A DNA stretch of 64,000 bases from Paenibacillus massiliensis 2301065 = DSM 16942 (GCF_000377505.1 NZ_KB898198.1:1-64000); one strand, 5' to 3'; shown: positions 52,635 through 62,093, counted from the first letter of the stretch. The notes: generated by a model not told the origin, from the letters alone. A program made the numbers and translations.

Positions 52635-53444
52635 TTAGATGCCTGGGATACTTGTCCGCTTATGAGCAGTGCGGGTGAAATAATTCTCCAGAATCTCGCG
52701 GGCTTTGGGATCAATATCCTTGCCCTCCAGATAATCGCTATTATCGTCATAGCTGATGCCCAACTCGCCTTCGTCTGTCTGGCCCTCCCACAGCCCTGCA
52801 GACGGTGCCTTGTCCAGAATCGGCTGAGGCACACCCAGATAGGCTGCCAGCTTGCGGACCTGACGCTTGTTCAGACTCGACAGCGGCGTAATATCTACCG
52901 CCCCGTCGCCCCACTTGGTGTAGAAGCCGGTAATCGCCTCGGAAGCGTGGTCTGTCCCGACAACGAGCAGATTCAGCTCATTCGCCAGTGCGTATTGTAC
53001 GACCATGCGCGTTCTCGCCTTCACATTACCTTTGCCCTGATACGTCATGGAGCGATCCATCCCCATGGACTGGAAGGACTTCTCGACCTCCAGTGCGATA
53101 TCATTCACAGGCTGTTCAATATTCGTCTCGGCCGTGTGCTTCAGGTTGAAGGCCTTGGCTACAGAGTAGCTGTCCTCAATATCCTGCTGTGTACCAAAAG
53201 GCTGGAATACGCCAAGCGTCATGAACGGCCCTTCCTGCTCCTCATTCAGCTCGTCGGTTGCCCGCTTGCACAGGGCTGTCGCTACGGCACTATCAATTCC
53301 CCCGCTAATGGCGATCAGCAAGCCCTTGGAGCCTGTCTTTTGGACGTAGCTCTTCAGGAAATCAACCCGCTTGCGTACCTCTGTCTCCTCATTAATGGTA
53401 GGCTGGACGCCCAGCTCTGCAATGATTTGCTCCTGTAAACTCAT
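52635..53444 (-). CDS. nadE: NH3-dependent NAD+ synthetase
   Basis: A 269-residue NAD synthetase that makes NAD from nicotinic acid adenine dinucleotide, ATP and ammonia. The ATP-pyrophosphatase P loop is LLIAISGGIDSAVATAL. Other blocks are GNVKARTRMVVQYALAN, VVGTDHASEAITGFYTKWGDGAVDITPL, and KAPSAGLWEGQTDEGELGISYD near the C-terminus. It lacks an amidase domain, as in the Bacillus type. It has its own terminator. Confidence 0.96.
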   Translation of the reverse strand: MSLQEQIIAELGVQPTINEETEVRKRVDFLKSYVQKTGSKGLLIAISGGIDSAVATALCKRATDELNEEQEGPFMTLGVFQPFGTQQDIEDSYSVAKAFNLKHTAETNIEQPVNDIALEVEKSFQSMGMDRSMTYQGKGNVKARTRMVVQYALANELNLLVVGTDHASEAITGFYTKWGDGAVDITPLSSLNKRQVRKLAAYLGVPQPILDKAPSAGLWEGQTDEGELGISYDDNSDYLEGKDIDPKAREILENYFTRTAHKRTSIPGI

Positions 53445-53610
53445 TCTTACACCTCATTTTTAATTGTTATTTCCTGAGTCTATGCATTCTACACATGACT
53501 TTCATTAACCACATATGTGGTTCGAGCCTACACCAATTATAAAACGGAGTCCTGCAGCTGCTCGATGTACTTTCTAACAGGCAGGGGTGAGGGACCGTAA
53601 TAAATATGTA

Positions 53611-53658
53611 AAACGCCCCGGCAGTTTTCGATAGACGAAAGATGCAGGAGCGTTATGG
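53611..53658 (-). terminator. Terminator of the bacilliredoxin gene
   Basis: On the minus strand AACGCTCC and GGGGCGTT form the base of a bulged stem with an inner TTTCG-TCTAT-CGAAA hairpin, followed by TTAC. It lies 12 bp after the bacilliredoxin stop. Confidence 0.55.
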
Positions 53659-53669
53659 AATCCGTTGTC

Positions 53670-54104
53670 TTAACGGCAGAAACGGTCAAACGCGCTAGTC
53701 AGATCCTCCGCAATCTGCTGTGCAGAACGGTCCTCAACCTGATGACGTTCGATGAAGTGAACCAGCTCGCCGTCCTTTAGCAATGCAATGGATGGAGAAG
53801 AAGGCGGATACGGCGCGAAATACTCGCGTGCCTTGGCCGTTGCTTCCTTATCCTGTCCAGCAAAAACTGTGAACAGGTGGTCTGGTGTGATATCGTGCTG
53901 CAGAGCCTGTGCTACACCTGGACGGCATTGTCCAGCCGCACAGCCGCATACCGAGTTAATGACTACAAGAGCAGTCCCCTTGGCTGTAGGAAGCTGAGCT
54001 TCTACCTCTTCGACAGTACGCAGCTCTTGAACTCCCAGCGCAGTCAGTTCATCCCGCATAGGTTGAACCATGTCTCTCATATATTGGTCGAATGACATTG
54101 ACAT
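53670..54104 (-). CDS. Bacilliredoxin BrxA/BrxB (YphP/YqiW family)
   Basis: A 144-residue thioredoxin-fold protein that removes bacillithiol from proteins. The active site is the C53-G-C55 motif in VVINSVCGCAAGQC. The C-terminal blocks FAGQDKEATAKAREYFAPYPPSSPSIALL and VHFIERHQVE are those of Bacillus YphP/YqiW. The ATG at 54104, aligned with the family's MSM start, has AGGAGTG upstream. An earlier GTG start is possible but would overlap the ribosome site. It implies that bacillithiol is used. Confidence 0.94.
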   Translation of the reverse strand: MSMSFDQYMRDMVQPMRDELTALGVQELRTVEEVEAQLPTAKGTALVVINSVCGCAAGQCRPGVAQALQHDITPDHLFTVFAGQDKEATAKAREYFAPYPPSSPSIALLKDGELVHFIERHQVEDRSAQQIAEDLTSAFDRFCR

Positions 54105-54276
54105 GTGTATGTCCACTCCTTTATTTCCGTTGGATTGGTTATTTGTTGACAGATCTCTCTGTCAATAAACTTTGATATAAAAAATCGCCACAACTGAAAC
54201 TTATTTTCTTACTTATTATACAGGCAAGCTCTTCGAATGCAAAGTAGAACCCGAGTCCTCGCTTGCACGAAATCCT

Positions 54277-55986
54277 TTATACAGCAGAAACTTCTGCAAT
54301 TTTGCGAAACTTCACGATGAAAGAGGTTCCCTCCCCTTCCGTAGACTTCACGATGATCGTACCATGATGGCGCTCAGCTATGCTCATACACAGCGCAAGT
54401 CCTAATCCGGTCCCCTTGCTCTTGGTCGTGTAGAAGGGTTCAAACAGTCGGTCAATCTGACTTTGCGGGATTCCAGGGCCGGTATCACGCACCTCCAGCT
54501 CAACGTAATCGGGGCAGGAGCGAGTGGACAGAGTTAAAGTCCCCTTATCGTTCATCGCTTCCATCGCGTTGCGCGACAGGTTAAGTATCAGCTGCTTCAT
54601 TTCCTTAGAATTCATATGCAATGAGGATACGCTGTCTGACAGCTTAAGCTCTATACTCTGTCCTCTAAGATTCGCATCAGCCCACAAAAGTGGACTTAGT
54701 TCCTGTATAATGCTATGAAGATGCATTTCCTCTTTCTCGACGGCACGATTCTGTGCCAGAGACAGGAAATCCGTAATGATTCCATTGGCTCGATCCAACT
54801 CATCCATCACAATTCGGTAGTAGTGGTGTAAGGAGGCGGGACTCTTCTCACGCATCAGCTGCAGAAATCCCCTCACTACAGCCATCGGATTGCGGATCTC
54901 GTGCGTAATACCTGCTGCCATCTGGCCAACGAGACTGAGTCTCTCGACATTGCCCATCTCGCTGCGGAGCACCTCCAGCTCTGTCGTATCCTGCGCGGAG
55001 ATCAGCACACCAGTAATCTCCTGTGTCTGATAGTCACGTAGAGGAGCAAGATTAGATAAGTAGGAGTGCTGACCGTAACGGAGCAGTTCCGTGACTTTAT
55101 TTCCCCCCATAACGGCCTGAAAACGTCTTCGAAAACCGTTCATATAATGAGGCGAGGTGAACTCTGGTATCTTCTTCCCAATCACGTCTTCCATTTGCAG
55201 ACTCGCTTGATCCCGCTGGTACAGGCGAAGCATGATCCTGTTCATAAATACAACAGATTCCTTATGATCCAGCACCATGACAGCTAGTGGCAGTGCCTCA
55301 GAGATTTGTCTGAACCTGTCGGCTTCATTCAGATACTTCGTCATCAACTGGTCGAAGTCCCTCGATCTCTGCTGACTCTCTGTAACCCTCTCAACGGCAT
55401 AGACGTGGAGTAGCGGAAGCAAGAGCATCGCAGCCAAGCTACTTAGCAAGATGGCTACACCTGGCAATCGAAATAAATATGTATAATCAAAGGATAGCCA
55501 CGGAATCAAGCTGGCCAAGCTCCAGTGAATTGCAGACAATGTGGAGATAATCCAATATTGCTGGACGGTGGATCTCATTTTAAAATGAAATGAAACCAGC
55601 CATAGCAATGGAATCAGTAGCACACCAGAATGGAGAACCAGATTCGACATCGACAAGAGGTCTGAGGCTCCAAAGTGAAGAAGCATACTGGAGCATAGGA
55701 GTATTATGCCCGTTAACGTGTTACCATATAGTACGCCGGTCATCAAAGGAACAATTCCGAGATTCAGAATGACGCCGGGAATTAACTCATGTTGAAATAA
55801 GGTGCAGAGCCATATCGACGGCAGACAAGCAAGCAGAATCACCCATTCCAGATGCAACTGACTCTTGCCGCTGCGCTTGAAGTAGCCCGTGATCCATCCC
55901 TTGGGCAGTACGCAGAATAGGCCTGCCGTTACAGCAGCTAGAAGAATCTGGAGTACAATGTCCTTCATCACGGTAAAAATGACCAT
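54277..55986 (-). CDS. Membrane sensor histidine kinase (KinB-like, PAS domain)
   Basis: A 569-residue kinase. The N-terminal region has six or so membrane segments (residues about 7-200; e.g. HLEWVILLACLPSIWLCTL, LNLGIVPLMTGVLYG). It resembles the 5TM LytS-like sensors of Bacillus KinB. A PAS domain (about 225-345) precedes HisKA with the phospho-acceptor histidine in GITHEIRNPMAVVRGFLQLM. The ATPase domain has NAMEAM, DTGPGIP and GTGLGLALC. Its relation to sporulation kinases is inferred from architecture. GGAGGAG lies only two bases before the ATG, so translation may be inefficient. No response regulator is adjacent. Confidence 0.9.
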   Translation of the reverse strand: MVIFTVMKDIVLQILLAAVTAGLFCVLPKGWITGYFKRSGKSQLHLEWVILLACLPSIWLCTLFQHELIPGVILNLGIVPLMTGVLYGNTLTGIILLCSSMLLHFGASDLLSMSNLVLHSGVLLIPLLWLVSFHFKMRSTVQQYWIISTLSAIHWSLASLIPWLSFDYTYLFRLPGVAILLSSLAAMLLLPLLHVYAVERVTESQQRSRDFDQLMTKYLNEADRFRQISEALPLAVMVLDHKESVVFMNRIMLRLYQRDQASLQMEDVIGKKIPEFTSPHYMNGFRRRFQAVMGGNKVTELLRYGQHSYLSNLAPLRDYQTQEITGVLISAQDTTELEVLRSEMGNVERLSLVGQMAAGITHEIRNPMAVVRGFLQLMREKSPASLHHYYRIVMDELDRANGIITDFLSLAQNRAVEKEEMHLHSIIQELSPLLWADANLRGQSIELKLSDSVSSLHMNSKEMKQLILNLSRNAMEAMNDKGTLTLSTRSCPDYVELEVRDTGPGIPQSQIDRLFEPFYTTKSKGTGLGLALCMSIAERHHGTIIVKSTEGEGTSFIVKFRKIAEVSAV

Positions 55987-56134
55987 CTCCTCCTCCTAAT
56001 GGCTGCAACTGATAGTTCGATTAAAACATAGGCAACAATATATTACAATAATATGTAATAACTTCCGAGATTATGTTCAGTTAAGTCGGAAAAATGTATC
56101 TTTAGCACTAATGAAAAAGGAAGATAATATAACA

Positions 56135-57406
56135 ATGACATATGAATTGATAGTAATAGGGGCTGGCTCAGCGGGCTTGATGGCAGCTGCTGCTGCTGGT
56201 GAAGCGGGAGCACGTGTGCTTTTGCTCGAAAAAGGTGACAAGCTGGGGCGGAAGCTCGGTATTTCTGGCGGTGGACGCTGCAATGTGACGAATGCGAAGG
56301 AATTAGATGAGCTTATTCGCCATATTCCGGGAAACGGGCGTTTTTTGCATAGTGCACTGGCGAATTTTAGCAACAAGGATATTGCTGCCTTCTTCGAGCA
56401 GTTGGGGATTCGACTGAAGGAAGAGGATCATGGTCGAATGTTCCCGATCACGGATAAAGCCAAGTCTGTAGTTGATGCTCTTGTACGGAAGGTGCGCAGT
56501 GTTGGAGTGGATATTCGGACGAACTGTCCAGTAGCGGAGGTGCTGTATACAGAAGGCGCAGTCTCTGGCGTTCGCCTGCGCAATGGCGAGAAGATTCGCT
56601 GCGAGAAGGTTATTGTGGCCGTAGGCGGCAAATCCGTCCCCCATACCGGCTCGGAGGGAGATGGCTACGCCTGGGCTGAGCAAGCCGGGCATACGATCAC
56701 AGAGCTGTACCCAACTGAAGTACCCTTAGTGTCAAATGAGCCTGTGATCCAGAGCAAAGAGCTTCAAGGTCTTTCCCTGCGTGAGGTGTCACTGACCGTG
56801 TGGAGTGCCAAGAATAAAAGGATCGTCACCCACGAGGGAGATATGATCTTCACCCACTTTGGCCTCTCAGGTCCAGCGGCCCTGCGTTGCAGCCAGTTCG
56901 TCGTGAAGGAGCTGAAGAAGAATGGCGGCGGTAACGTTCTGCTGACCATTGATCTGCTTCCACAGCTTCGTGAGCAGGAGATCTATGACGAAAGCTATGC
57001 GCTGGCTGCACAGGATGCCAAGAAGGCCATCAAGAATGTACTCAAAGGGTACGTGCCGGAGAAGCTCGTGCCGATCCTGCTGGAACAAAGCGGACTATCT
57101 GGTGACATCACCTATGCCCATATTCCAAAGCAGCAATGGATGGAGCTTGCCAAATGCATCAAGGCCATCCCCGTACGAATCAGCGGGACCCGCTCCATTA
57201 AGGAAGCCTTCGTCACTGGCGGTGGCGTATATCTGAAGGAGATTGATCCCCGCAGTATGGAATCGAAGCTCATGTCTGGGCTCTATTTCTGTGGTGAGAT
57301 TCTCGACATTCATGGTTATACAGGAGGCTATAACATTACGGCTGCCTTCACCACCGGGCATAATGCCGGGACGCATGCAGCTTCTACCTTGAAGGGTCGC
57401 GGCTAG
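56135..57406 (+). CDS. ytfP: FAD-dependent oxidoreductase, HI0933/YtfP family
   Basis: A 423-residue flavoprotein that closely follows Bacillus YtfP. The dinucleotide-binding LIVIGAGSAGLMAAAAAGEAGARVLLLEKG, LGRKLGISGGGRCNVTN, EEDHGRMFPITDKAKSVVDAL, VGGKSVPHTGSEGDGYAWAEQAGH and FCGEILDIHGYTGGYNITAAFTTG cover the FAD-binding and substrate-binding parts. Function is uncertain; relatives are annotated as BaiN-like or as NAD(P)/FAD-dependent oxidoreductases. The ATG at 56135 with AAAGGAAG is preferred over an ATG eight codons earlier. It stands divergent from the kinase gene. Confidence 0.93.
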   Translation: MTYELIVIGAGSAGLMAAAAAGEAGARVLLLEKGDKLGRKLGISGGGRCNVTNAKELDELIRHIPGNGRFLHSALANFSNKDIAAFFEQLGIRLKEEDHGRMFPITDKAKSVVDALVRKVRSVGVDIRTNCPVAEVLYTEGAVSGVRLRNGEKIRCEKVIVAVGGKSVPHTGSEGDGYAWAEQAGHTITELYPTEVPLVSNEPVIQSKELQGLSLREVSLTVWSAKNKRIVTHEGDMIFTHFGLSGPAALRCSQFVVKELKKNGGGNVLLTIDLLPQLREQEIYDESYALAAQDAKKAIKNVLKGYVPEKLVPILLEQSGLSGDITYAHIPKQQWMELAKCIKAIPVRISGTRSIKEAFVTGGGVYLKEIDPRSMESKLMSGLYFCGEILDIHGYTGGYNITAAFTTGHNAGTHAASTLKGRG

Positions 57407-57532
57407 TTCCGTGATCAGGTCCAATGTGAGCGCAGGCCGCTGCAGACAGAGAGTCTGTCAGCTACGCTTTAAGCACTAGTATCGTAGGTTCGAATTATTA
57501 CGGTATGCCCCACTTTATGATACACATCATTA

Positions 57533-57592
57533 AGCAAGCCCTCTGCCGCCCCATGATTACATCGTGGGAATGCGGTACAGAGGGCTTGTGCT
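57533..57592. other. Long hairpin between convergent genes
   Basis: CAAGCCCTCTG and CAGAGGGCTTG pair over a 32-base loop. No proper T tract follows on either strand. It may act as a weak bidirectional terminator between ytfP and the next gene or be a remnant repeat. Confidence 0.5.
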
Positions 57593-57636
57593 CGTGTTCA
57601 TAGTTCTAGCTTTCGCCGTTATGTCCCCAGGTGGTC

Positions 57637-58053
57637 CTATGCCTTCACACTACCCGAAAATCCGTCAACATCTGGTTCCGGCAGGCTATCGCTGCTCACA
57701 TTTCGACCAGACATGGAGGATTCCAGCGACTGATAGCTGTCAATAGCTCCTGTGCTATAAGCCTCACTCCAATCCTCATTCACGGTGTGGGCCGGAATAA
57801 TAATTCCCCCAGCTTCGTACGCATGAGGTGTAGCATCGTAAGCCAGAGACGTTCCTTGTAGCTGTAGCTGTCCCCCATGAAGCTGGCAAATCTCTAGTGC
57901 AGATTCCACGTCCTGATTCTCAATCTGCAGTCTGACCTCTCCTCCCCCTGCATGCTCTGCCTCGTAGCCAATCTCACGCAAGGTGTCGCATGCGGATGCT
58001 GCAGCTCCTTCATTAGCAAAGTAGAACTGAATTGACGCCGCTTCTGTATTCAT
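57637..58053 (-). CDS. Hypothetical protein, two-part, unknown function
   Basis: A 138-residue protein. The N-terminal 65 residues (SIQFYFANEGAAASACDTLREIGYEAEHAGGGEVRLQIENQDVESALEICQLHGGQLQ) look like a small alpha/beta fold, a repeat-like unit recalling other Firmicute hypothetical proteins. The C-terminal 75 residues are polar and serine/glycine-rich and probably disordered. No signal peptide, membrane segment or metal motif. GGAGGGGAAAGTG precedes the ATG. I do not recognise the family. Confidence 0.65.
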   Translation of the reverse strand: MNTEAASIQFYFANEGAAASACDTLREIGYEAEHAGGGEVRLQIENQDVESALEICQLHGGQLQLQGTSLAYDATPHAYEAGGIIIPAHTVNEDWSEAYSTGAIDSYQSLESSMSGRNVSSDSLPEPDVDGFSGSVKA

Positions 58054-58359
58054 CACTTTCCCCTCCACATTCAAGATTTCTTATTATTAATATAACCACT
58101 TCCAGCCTTTTCATAATGGCCTGATCAAGGTATCTGGTTAACGAGGTTGATTCGTGAGGTCTGAGCAAGAAATTTTGTGAGGATTACGTGAAATATTGAT
58201 TGTCTTTTAAAATTGAATAATTAAAAATACAGTTAGTGTGACAAACCTCATGTCGCGATGTTCGGCTGTTCCTGTACACTTGTTTCATGGGCATGGTTGC
58301 CCGGTCACTATGGATCGAGCGGTCGAGGACCCCAAATTCATATCGAAGGCGGAATGAAT

Positions 58360-58827
58360 ATGCTTGATACCCCAACGCTGCAGACGCAGCAATCCATGCA
58401 TCTTCACAGCGTGTTCTCCAAATCGTTCAAGAGTATAAGCGAACACGCAGTGACTGGAATTAAGACAGCGGGCTTCAATCCTACGGCATTCGCCGTTATG
58501 GAAGTACTGTATCATAAGGGACAACAGCCGATTCAGCAGGTTGGCGCGAAGTTGCTGCTACAGAGCGGTAATGTCACCTACGTTATTGATAAGCTGGAGA
58601 GCAAAGGCTATCTGTATCGTCAGCCGTGTCCACAGGATCGCCGGATTATCTACGCTGATTTGACCCCAGAGGGACGAAGAGTCATGGATGAAATCTACCC
58701 TTCCTACACCAGACAAATTGATAGGGCTTTCAGTGGGATTAGCGAGGATGAGAAGGAAACTCTCATTCGTCTCCTGAAAAAACTGGGACGCAGCGCTGAG
58801 AATCTGGCTGCAGGCTCCCATAAGTAG
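58360..58827 (+). CDS. MarR family transcriptional regulator
   Basis: A 155-residue winged-helix regulator: FSKSFKSISEHAVTGIKTAGFNPTAFAVMEVLYHKGQQPIQQVGAKLLLQSGNVTYVIDKLESKGYLYRQPCPQDRRIIYADLTPEGRRVMDEI. The DxRR-like wing (PQDRRI) is intact. GAAGGCGG lies well spaced before the ATG at 58360; the ATG six bases earlier is too close. It is followed by a terminator shared with the convergent MFS transporter. Members often control efflux genes or sense phenolic or oxidative signals; here the nearby transporter is a possible target. Confidence 0.9.
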   Translation: MLDTPTLQTQQSMHLHSVFSKSFKSISEHAVTGIKTAGFNPTAFAVMEVLYHKGQQPIQQVGAKLLLQSGNVTYVIDKLESKGYLYRQPCPQDRRIIYADLTPEGRRVMDEIYPSYTRQIDRAFSGISEDEKETLIRLLKKLGRSAENLAAGSHK

Positions 58828-58895
58828 CCAGTACCTACCATCACGAAGGTGGATACCTTATCGGTAACTGCACACAATGTCCTGCAACATGAATA

Positions 58896-58938
58896 GACCA
58901 CAGCGTGGTATCTCGCACGCTGTGGTCTTATTTTGTGT
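58896..58938. terminator. Bidirectional terminator between MarR and MFS genes
   Basis: GACCACAGCGTG and CACGCTGTGGTC arms around an 8-base loop, followed by TTATTTT on the plus strand; on the other strand TATTCATG follows. It ends the MarR gene and probably the MFS gene. Confidence 0.8.
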
Positions 58939-58939
58939 C

Positions 58940-60466
58940 TCAGGAGCCAGCCTCGGCAAGTCGCTTGCGGAACAGCATAACAGATAACCATCCTGCTACT
59001 GCAATCACCAGCATGATCCAGAATAGCCCATGAATGCTATCTCCCAGCACATGTCTAAGCAACTGCGCTGCCTCATTGCTAATCCCTCCACCCGAGTGTG
59101 CGGATAATAGACCGCTGATGTCCTCCTGGGTAATTCCCTTCTCCAATAAACGATCATCCATCGTATTGCGCATAATACTATAATTCAGCCAAGATCCGAA
59201 CACGGCCACACTCACCGTCTGGCTCAAGGTCCGCAAAAAGGTATTCAGTGCTGTTGAAGCCCCCCGTAGTTCGAAGCCCACCGCAGATTGGGCGATAATC
59301 GTGAAGATCGTCAGTGAGAAGCCAAAGCCCAGTCCATAGATAAATGTGGCTCCATAAACGATTCCCATCGGGGAGCTCTCGTTAGCCAGTAGCATCATGA
59401 AGGAAGCCAGAACAATGAAGCATAATCCCAACAGGGAGGTGAAACGTGGTCCCAGCTTCACTAGCAGCCTCCCCCCAAATACCGACCCGACCAACCAGCC
59501 AACGGACATCGGTGCGAGCGCTAGCCCTGAAGCGGCAGCATCACCGCCTCGTACACCCTGTACCCACAATGGCAAATAGGTTGTCAGGCCGATCAGCAGG
59601 GCACTCACGAGAACGGAGGCGATGCTCGCTACAGCAATATCTCGAATATTGAACAGCTTCAACGGCACCATAGGCTCCTCAGCACGCCGCTCAATGACGA
59701 AGAACAGCACTAGGAATACCAGCGCTCCCAGCAGCAGAGACAGCAGCGGAACGGACGTCCAATCCATATATTGCCCGCCCATCGTAAGCACCAGCAGCAA
59801 CGACGTCATACCAATCGTAAAGGTGACCGCCCCTGCATAGTCGATCTTCGCCTTACGACGAACCGAGCCCTCCTGCAGATAACGAGCAATGAAGAAGATC
59901 GCCAGCAGACCAAAGGGAATATTGAAGCCGAAGATCCACTCCCAGCCCGCGTAGAGTGCAACGTATCCACCCAGAATAGGCCCCAGCAATGAGGAGATTC
60001 CCCATACAGAGCTGATCATTCCCTGTACCTTCCCCCGCTCCTCAATCGAGTACATATCGCCGATGATCGTGAAGGTCACTGGAATTACGGCCCCAGCACC
60101 GATACCCTGTATGGCCCGGTATACAATGAGCTGCTCCATCGTCCCCGCCAGACCACAGAGTAGAGCGCCCAGCACGAATAGCGTGCAGCCAATCAGGAAC
60201 ACGGGCTTACGTCCGAATAAATCACTTAATTTTCCGAAAATAGGCGTCGTGACCGCCATCGTCAATAGGTACGCGGTGAAAATCCAGCTCAGCAGACTGA
60301 CACTCCCCAGATCACTTACAATCGTGGGTCCAGCAGGTCCGATTACCGTGCCTTCAATCGCAGCGAGGAAGGTCGCTAGCAGCACGCCGATCAGCACAAG
60401 CCCACGCTTGGTTGATGTCGGAGTGCTAGTTGATGCCGGAGTGCTAGTTGATGCTTGATTATTCAT
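58940..60466 (-). CDS. MFS drug transporter, DHA2 family (14 membrane segments)
   Basis: A 508-residue efflux protein of the EmrB/QacA type. The hydrophobicity pattern fits 14 segments. Family motifs are GKLSDLFGRKPVFLIG (motif A), the YRAIQGIGAGAVIPVTF motif C-like block and the LLGPILGGYVA motif. The N-terminus has a serine/threonine/proline repeat (STSTPASTSTPTST) that is encoded by a direct DNA repeat. Most relatives export cationic dyes, quaternary ammonium compounds or antibiotics; the real substrate is unknown. The ATG at 60466 has GAGAGGA upstream; a more distant start has none. The convergent MarR gene may regulate it. Confidence 0.91.
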   Translation of the reverse strand: MNNQASTSTPASTSTPTSTKRGLVLIGVLLATFLAAIEGTVIGPAGPTIVSDLGSVSLLSWIFTAYLLTMAVTTPIFGKLSDLFGRKPVFLIGCTLFVLGALLCGLAGTMEQLIVYRAIQGIGAGAVIPVTFTIIGDMYSIEERGKVQGMISSVWGISSLLGPILGGYVALYAGWEWIFGFNIPFGLLAIFFIARYLQEGSVRRKAKIDYAGAVTFTIGMTSLLLVLTMGGQYMDWTSVPLLSLLLGALVFLVLFFVIERRAEEPMVPLKLFNIRDIAVASIASVLVSALLIGLTTYLPLWVQGVRGGDAAASGLALAPMSVGWLVGSVFGGRLLVKLGPRFTSLLGLCFIVLASFMMLLANESSPMGIVYGATFIYGLGFGFSLTIFTIIAQSAVGFELRGASTALNTFLRTLSQTVSVAVFGSWLNYSIMRNTMDDRLLEKGITQEDISGLLSAHSGGGISNEAAQLLRHVLGDSIHGLFWIMLVIAVAGWLSVMLFRKRLAEAGS

Positions 60467-60576
60467 GACTTCAGAATCCTCTCTTGCTCTCATATAATCC
60501 AATAATTCAACAAACTGATCATTCAACAAACAGATAATCTGACAATTTCAACGGCCTGTACAAGCCTTCGAAAGCT

Positions 60577-60606
60577 GAAAAAGGCGGACCTGACGGACCG
60601 CCTGAC
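60577..60606 (-). terminator. Terminator of the GNAT gene at 60.7 kb
   Basis: On the minus strand AGGCGGTCC and TCCGCCT arms form a short stem followed by TTTTCAG. It lies about 55 bp after the GNAT stop. Confidence 0.7.
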
Positions 60607-60658
60607 AGTACATGTTATATTGTCGATCGGGGATGAGTTTTTGTCAATTACACAATTA

Positions 60659-61237
60659 CTATTTTGCTGCGGCATTTCGCTTCGTATAATCCTCATACAG
60701 CAAGGAGTAGATGAGCATGTCCGTATATCCCGCAGATGTATACTGCAACTGACGCAGCAACCCCTCGCGCACCCAGCCCATAGACTCCAGGAGCTTCTGG
60801 GAAGGCTCGTTTCGCGGGTCTACAAGTGCCTCCAGCCGATTGATCTTCATCTTATCAAAGGTAAAAGCGTACATGAGCTCCAGCGCCTCGGTCATGAAGC
60901 GCTGCCCCCAATACTCACGGCCTAGCTCATAGCCAATCTCGGCCTTGAAGGCTCCGTCTAGCTGCCAATTGTTCAGTCCGCAGCTCCCAATGATTTTACT
61001 GCTGGATTTCAGTTCAATCCCCCAGCGAAGTGCATCATCAGATCTGGACAAAGCATTAAGCAAGTCGATCATTTCCTGAACATCATCCGGTGAAGACATC
61101 CCTGAGATATTCATATAACGTGTCACCTCAGGGTCCGACCAGATCGCAAAAATATCCTTAACATCCTTCGTGTCCATACGGCGTAATCGAAGCCGTGGAC
61201 CCTCAAGCACCGGGATATTTCCATTACAAGTATACAA
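60659..61237 (-). CDS. GNAT family N-acetyltransferase (RimJ/RimL type)
   Basis: A 192-residue GNAT. Typical blocks are LEGPRLRLRRMDTKDVKDIFAIWSDPEVTRYM, IGSCGLNNW, EIGYELGREYWGQRFMTEALELMYAFTFDKMKINRLEALVDPRNEPSQKLLESMGWVREGLLRQ. It resembles ribosomal-protein-alanine N-acetyltransferase-like proteins that acetylate small amines or proteins. The start is a TTG with AGGAGG nine bases upstream; no ATG with a site exists nearby. Substrate unknown. It has its own terminator. Confidence 0.89.
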   Translation of the reverse strand: MYTCNGNIPVLEGPRLRLRRMDTKDVKDIFAIWSDPEVTRYMNISGMSSPDDVQEMIDLLNALSRSDDALRWGIELKSSSKIIGSCGLNNWQLDGAFKAEIGYELGREYWGQRFMTEALELMYAFTFDKMKINRLEALVDPRNEPSQKLLESMGWVREGLLRQLQYTSAGYTDMLIYSLLYEDYTKRNAAAK

Positions 61238-61552
61238 TGAATTCTACCTCCTGAATGTACTCCCTATGGTTAGCGCTTCCACATCGCTACGGCCATACAT
61301 AATTTAACCATACAGCTCTAATAAAGGGCAACTTATTTAGGGCAATATAGAGCTATAGAGCAATATAGGGCAAATATTAAATAGCGAATACTCGGCCACA
61401 CGCCAAATACACCCCCAGGAGCAGACAACGGATGCCAAGCCTCCGGTTCCCTGTCCCCACGGATGTATAGTGTTCATTTCAACAGATCTAATCATGATTC
61501 AACGGATGCCTTTGTGCCAGACACAGATGAATATCTGGAATGATGAGCCATC
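61238..61552. other. Intergenic region with a degenerate tandem repeat
   Basis: It contains a short degenerate repeat at 61324-61378 (listed separately) and no gene. A cre-like half (AGCGCTTCCA) occurs near 61272, without a clear partner half. Confidence 0.45.
61324..61378. repeat. Degenerate tandem repeat
   Basis: Variants of AGGGCAATATAG(AGCTAT) follow each other about four times (agggcaactt, agggcaatatag, agagcaatatag, agggcaaatatt). Non-coding, between two leftward genes. Confidence 0.6.
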
Positions 61553-61852
61553 CTAATGCTGCGGCTCCTTCTGTGCTTGCTCCGTCACGACATCCTTGCA
61601 GAGCGTACTTAGCTGTACACGGATCTCCTTAAGCTCGACAATACCTGCGCCCGTAATACTGAATTGATCACCATGAGCCGTCAAAAAATTCTCTTGGGTC
61701 AGATGCTCCAGCTCCTGCTTGATTTCACGCTCCCCTACTCTGTAGCCACGGCTCTCAAGAACAGGCTGCAATTCACCTACCGACAAATTTTGCTGTTGGG
61801 CAAAATGAAGCATATGAATACGGATGAACAAATTCTGAACCTCGGCGTGCAT
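61553..61852 (-). CDS. Small winged-helix-like protein, unknown function
   Basis: A 99-residue protein. Residues 1-75 can be read as a small winged helix: two helices (MHAEVQNLFIRIHMLHFAQQQNLSVGELQPVLESRGY), a recognition-helix-like REIKQELEHLTQENFL, and a wing (TAHGDQFSITGAGIVELKEI). The C-terminal 20 residues are polar. It may be a DNA-binding or protein-binding regulator, but I do not recognise a family. The ribosome site AAAGGGG with TGTTGCT precedes the ATG, which supports the gene. Confidence 0.65.
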   Translation of the reverse strand: MHAEVQNLFIRIHMLHFAQQQNLSVGELQPVLESRGYRVGEREIKQELEHLTQENFLTAHGDQFSITGAGIVELKEIRVQLSTLCKDVVTEQAQKEPQH

Positions 61853-62093
61853 AGCAACACCCCTTTCCGGCTAAAGCCTTCAAGATATGGATGTATTACC
61901 CTCAAGCGCCGGAAGATAAACAAGCCAGCAGCCAAATTTCACCTGTAAGGAACCTATATGTAACTCTTGACTCCATGCATGATTCCGGTATATCTTAAAT
62001 TAATTAACCGCTGGTAGATGCAATTTTAAGCTTCAGGGTCGGCAGCGGCTCATGGAGTTTATGCAAAATGTCCACAGGCAGGAGAGTGAAGGT

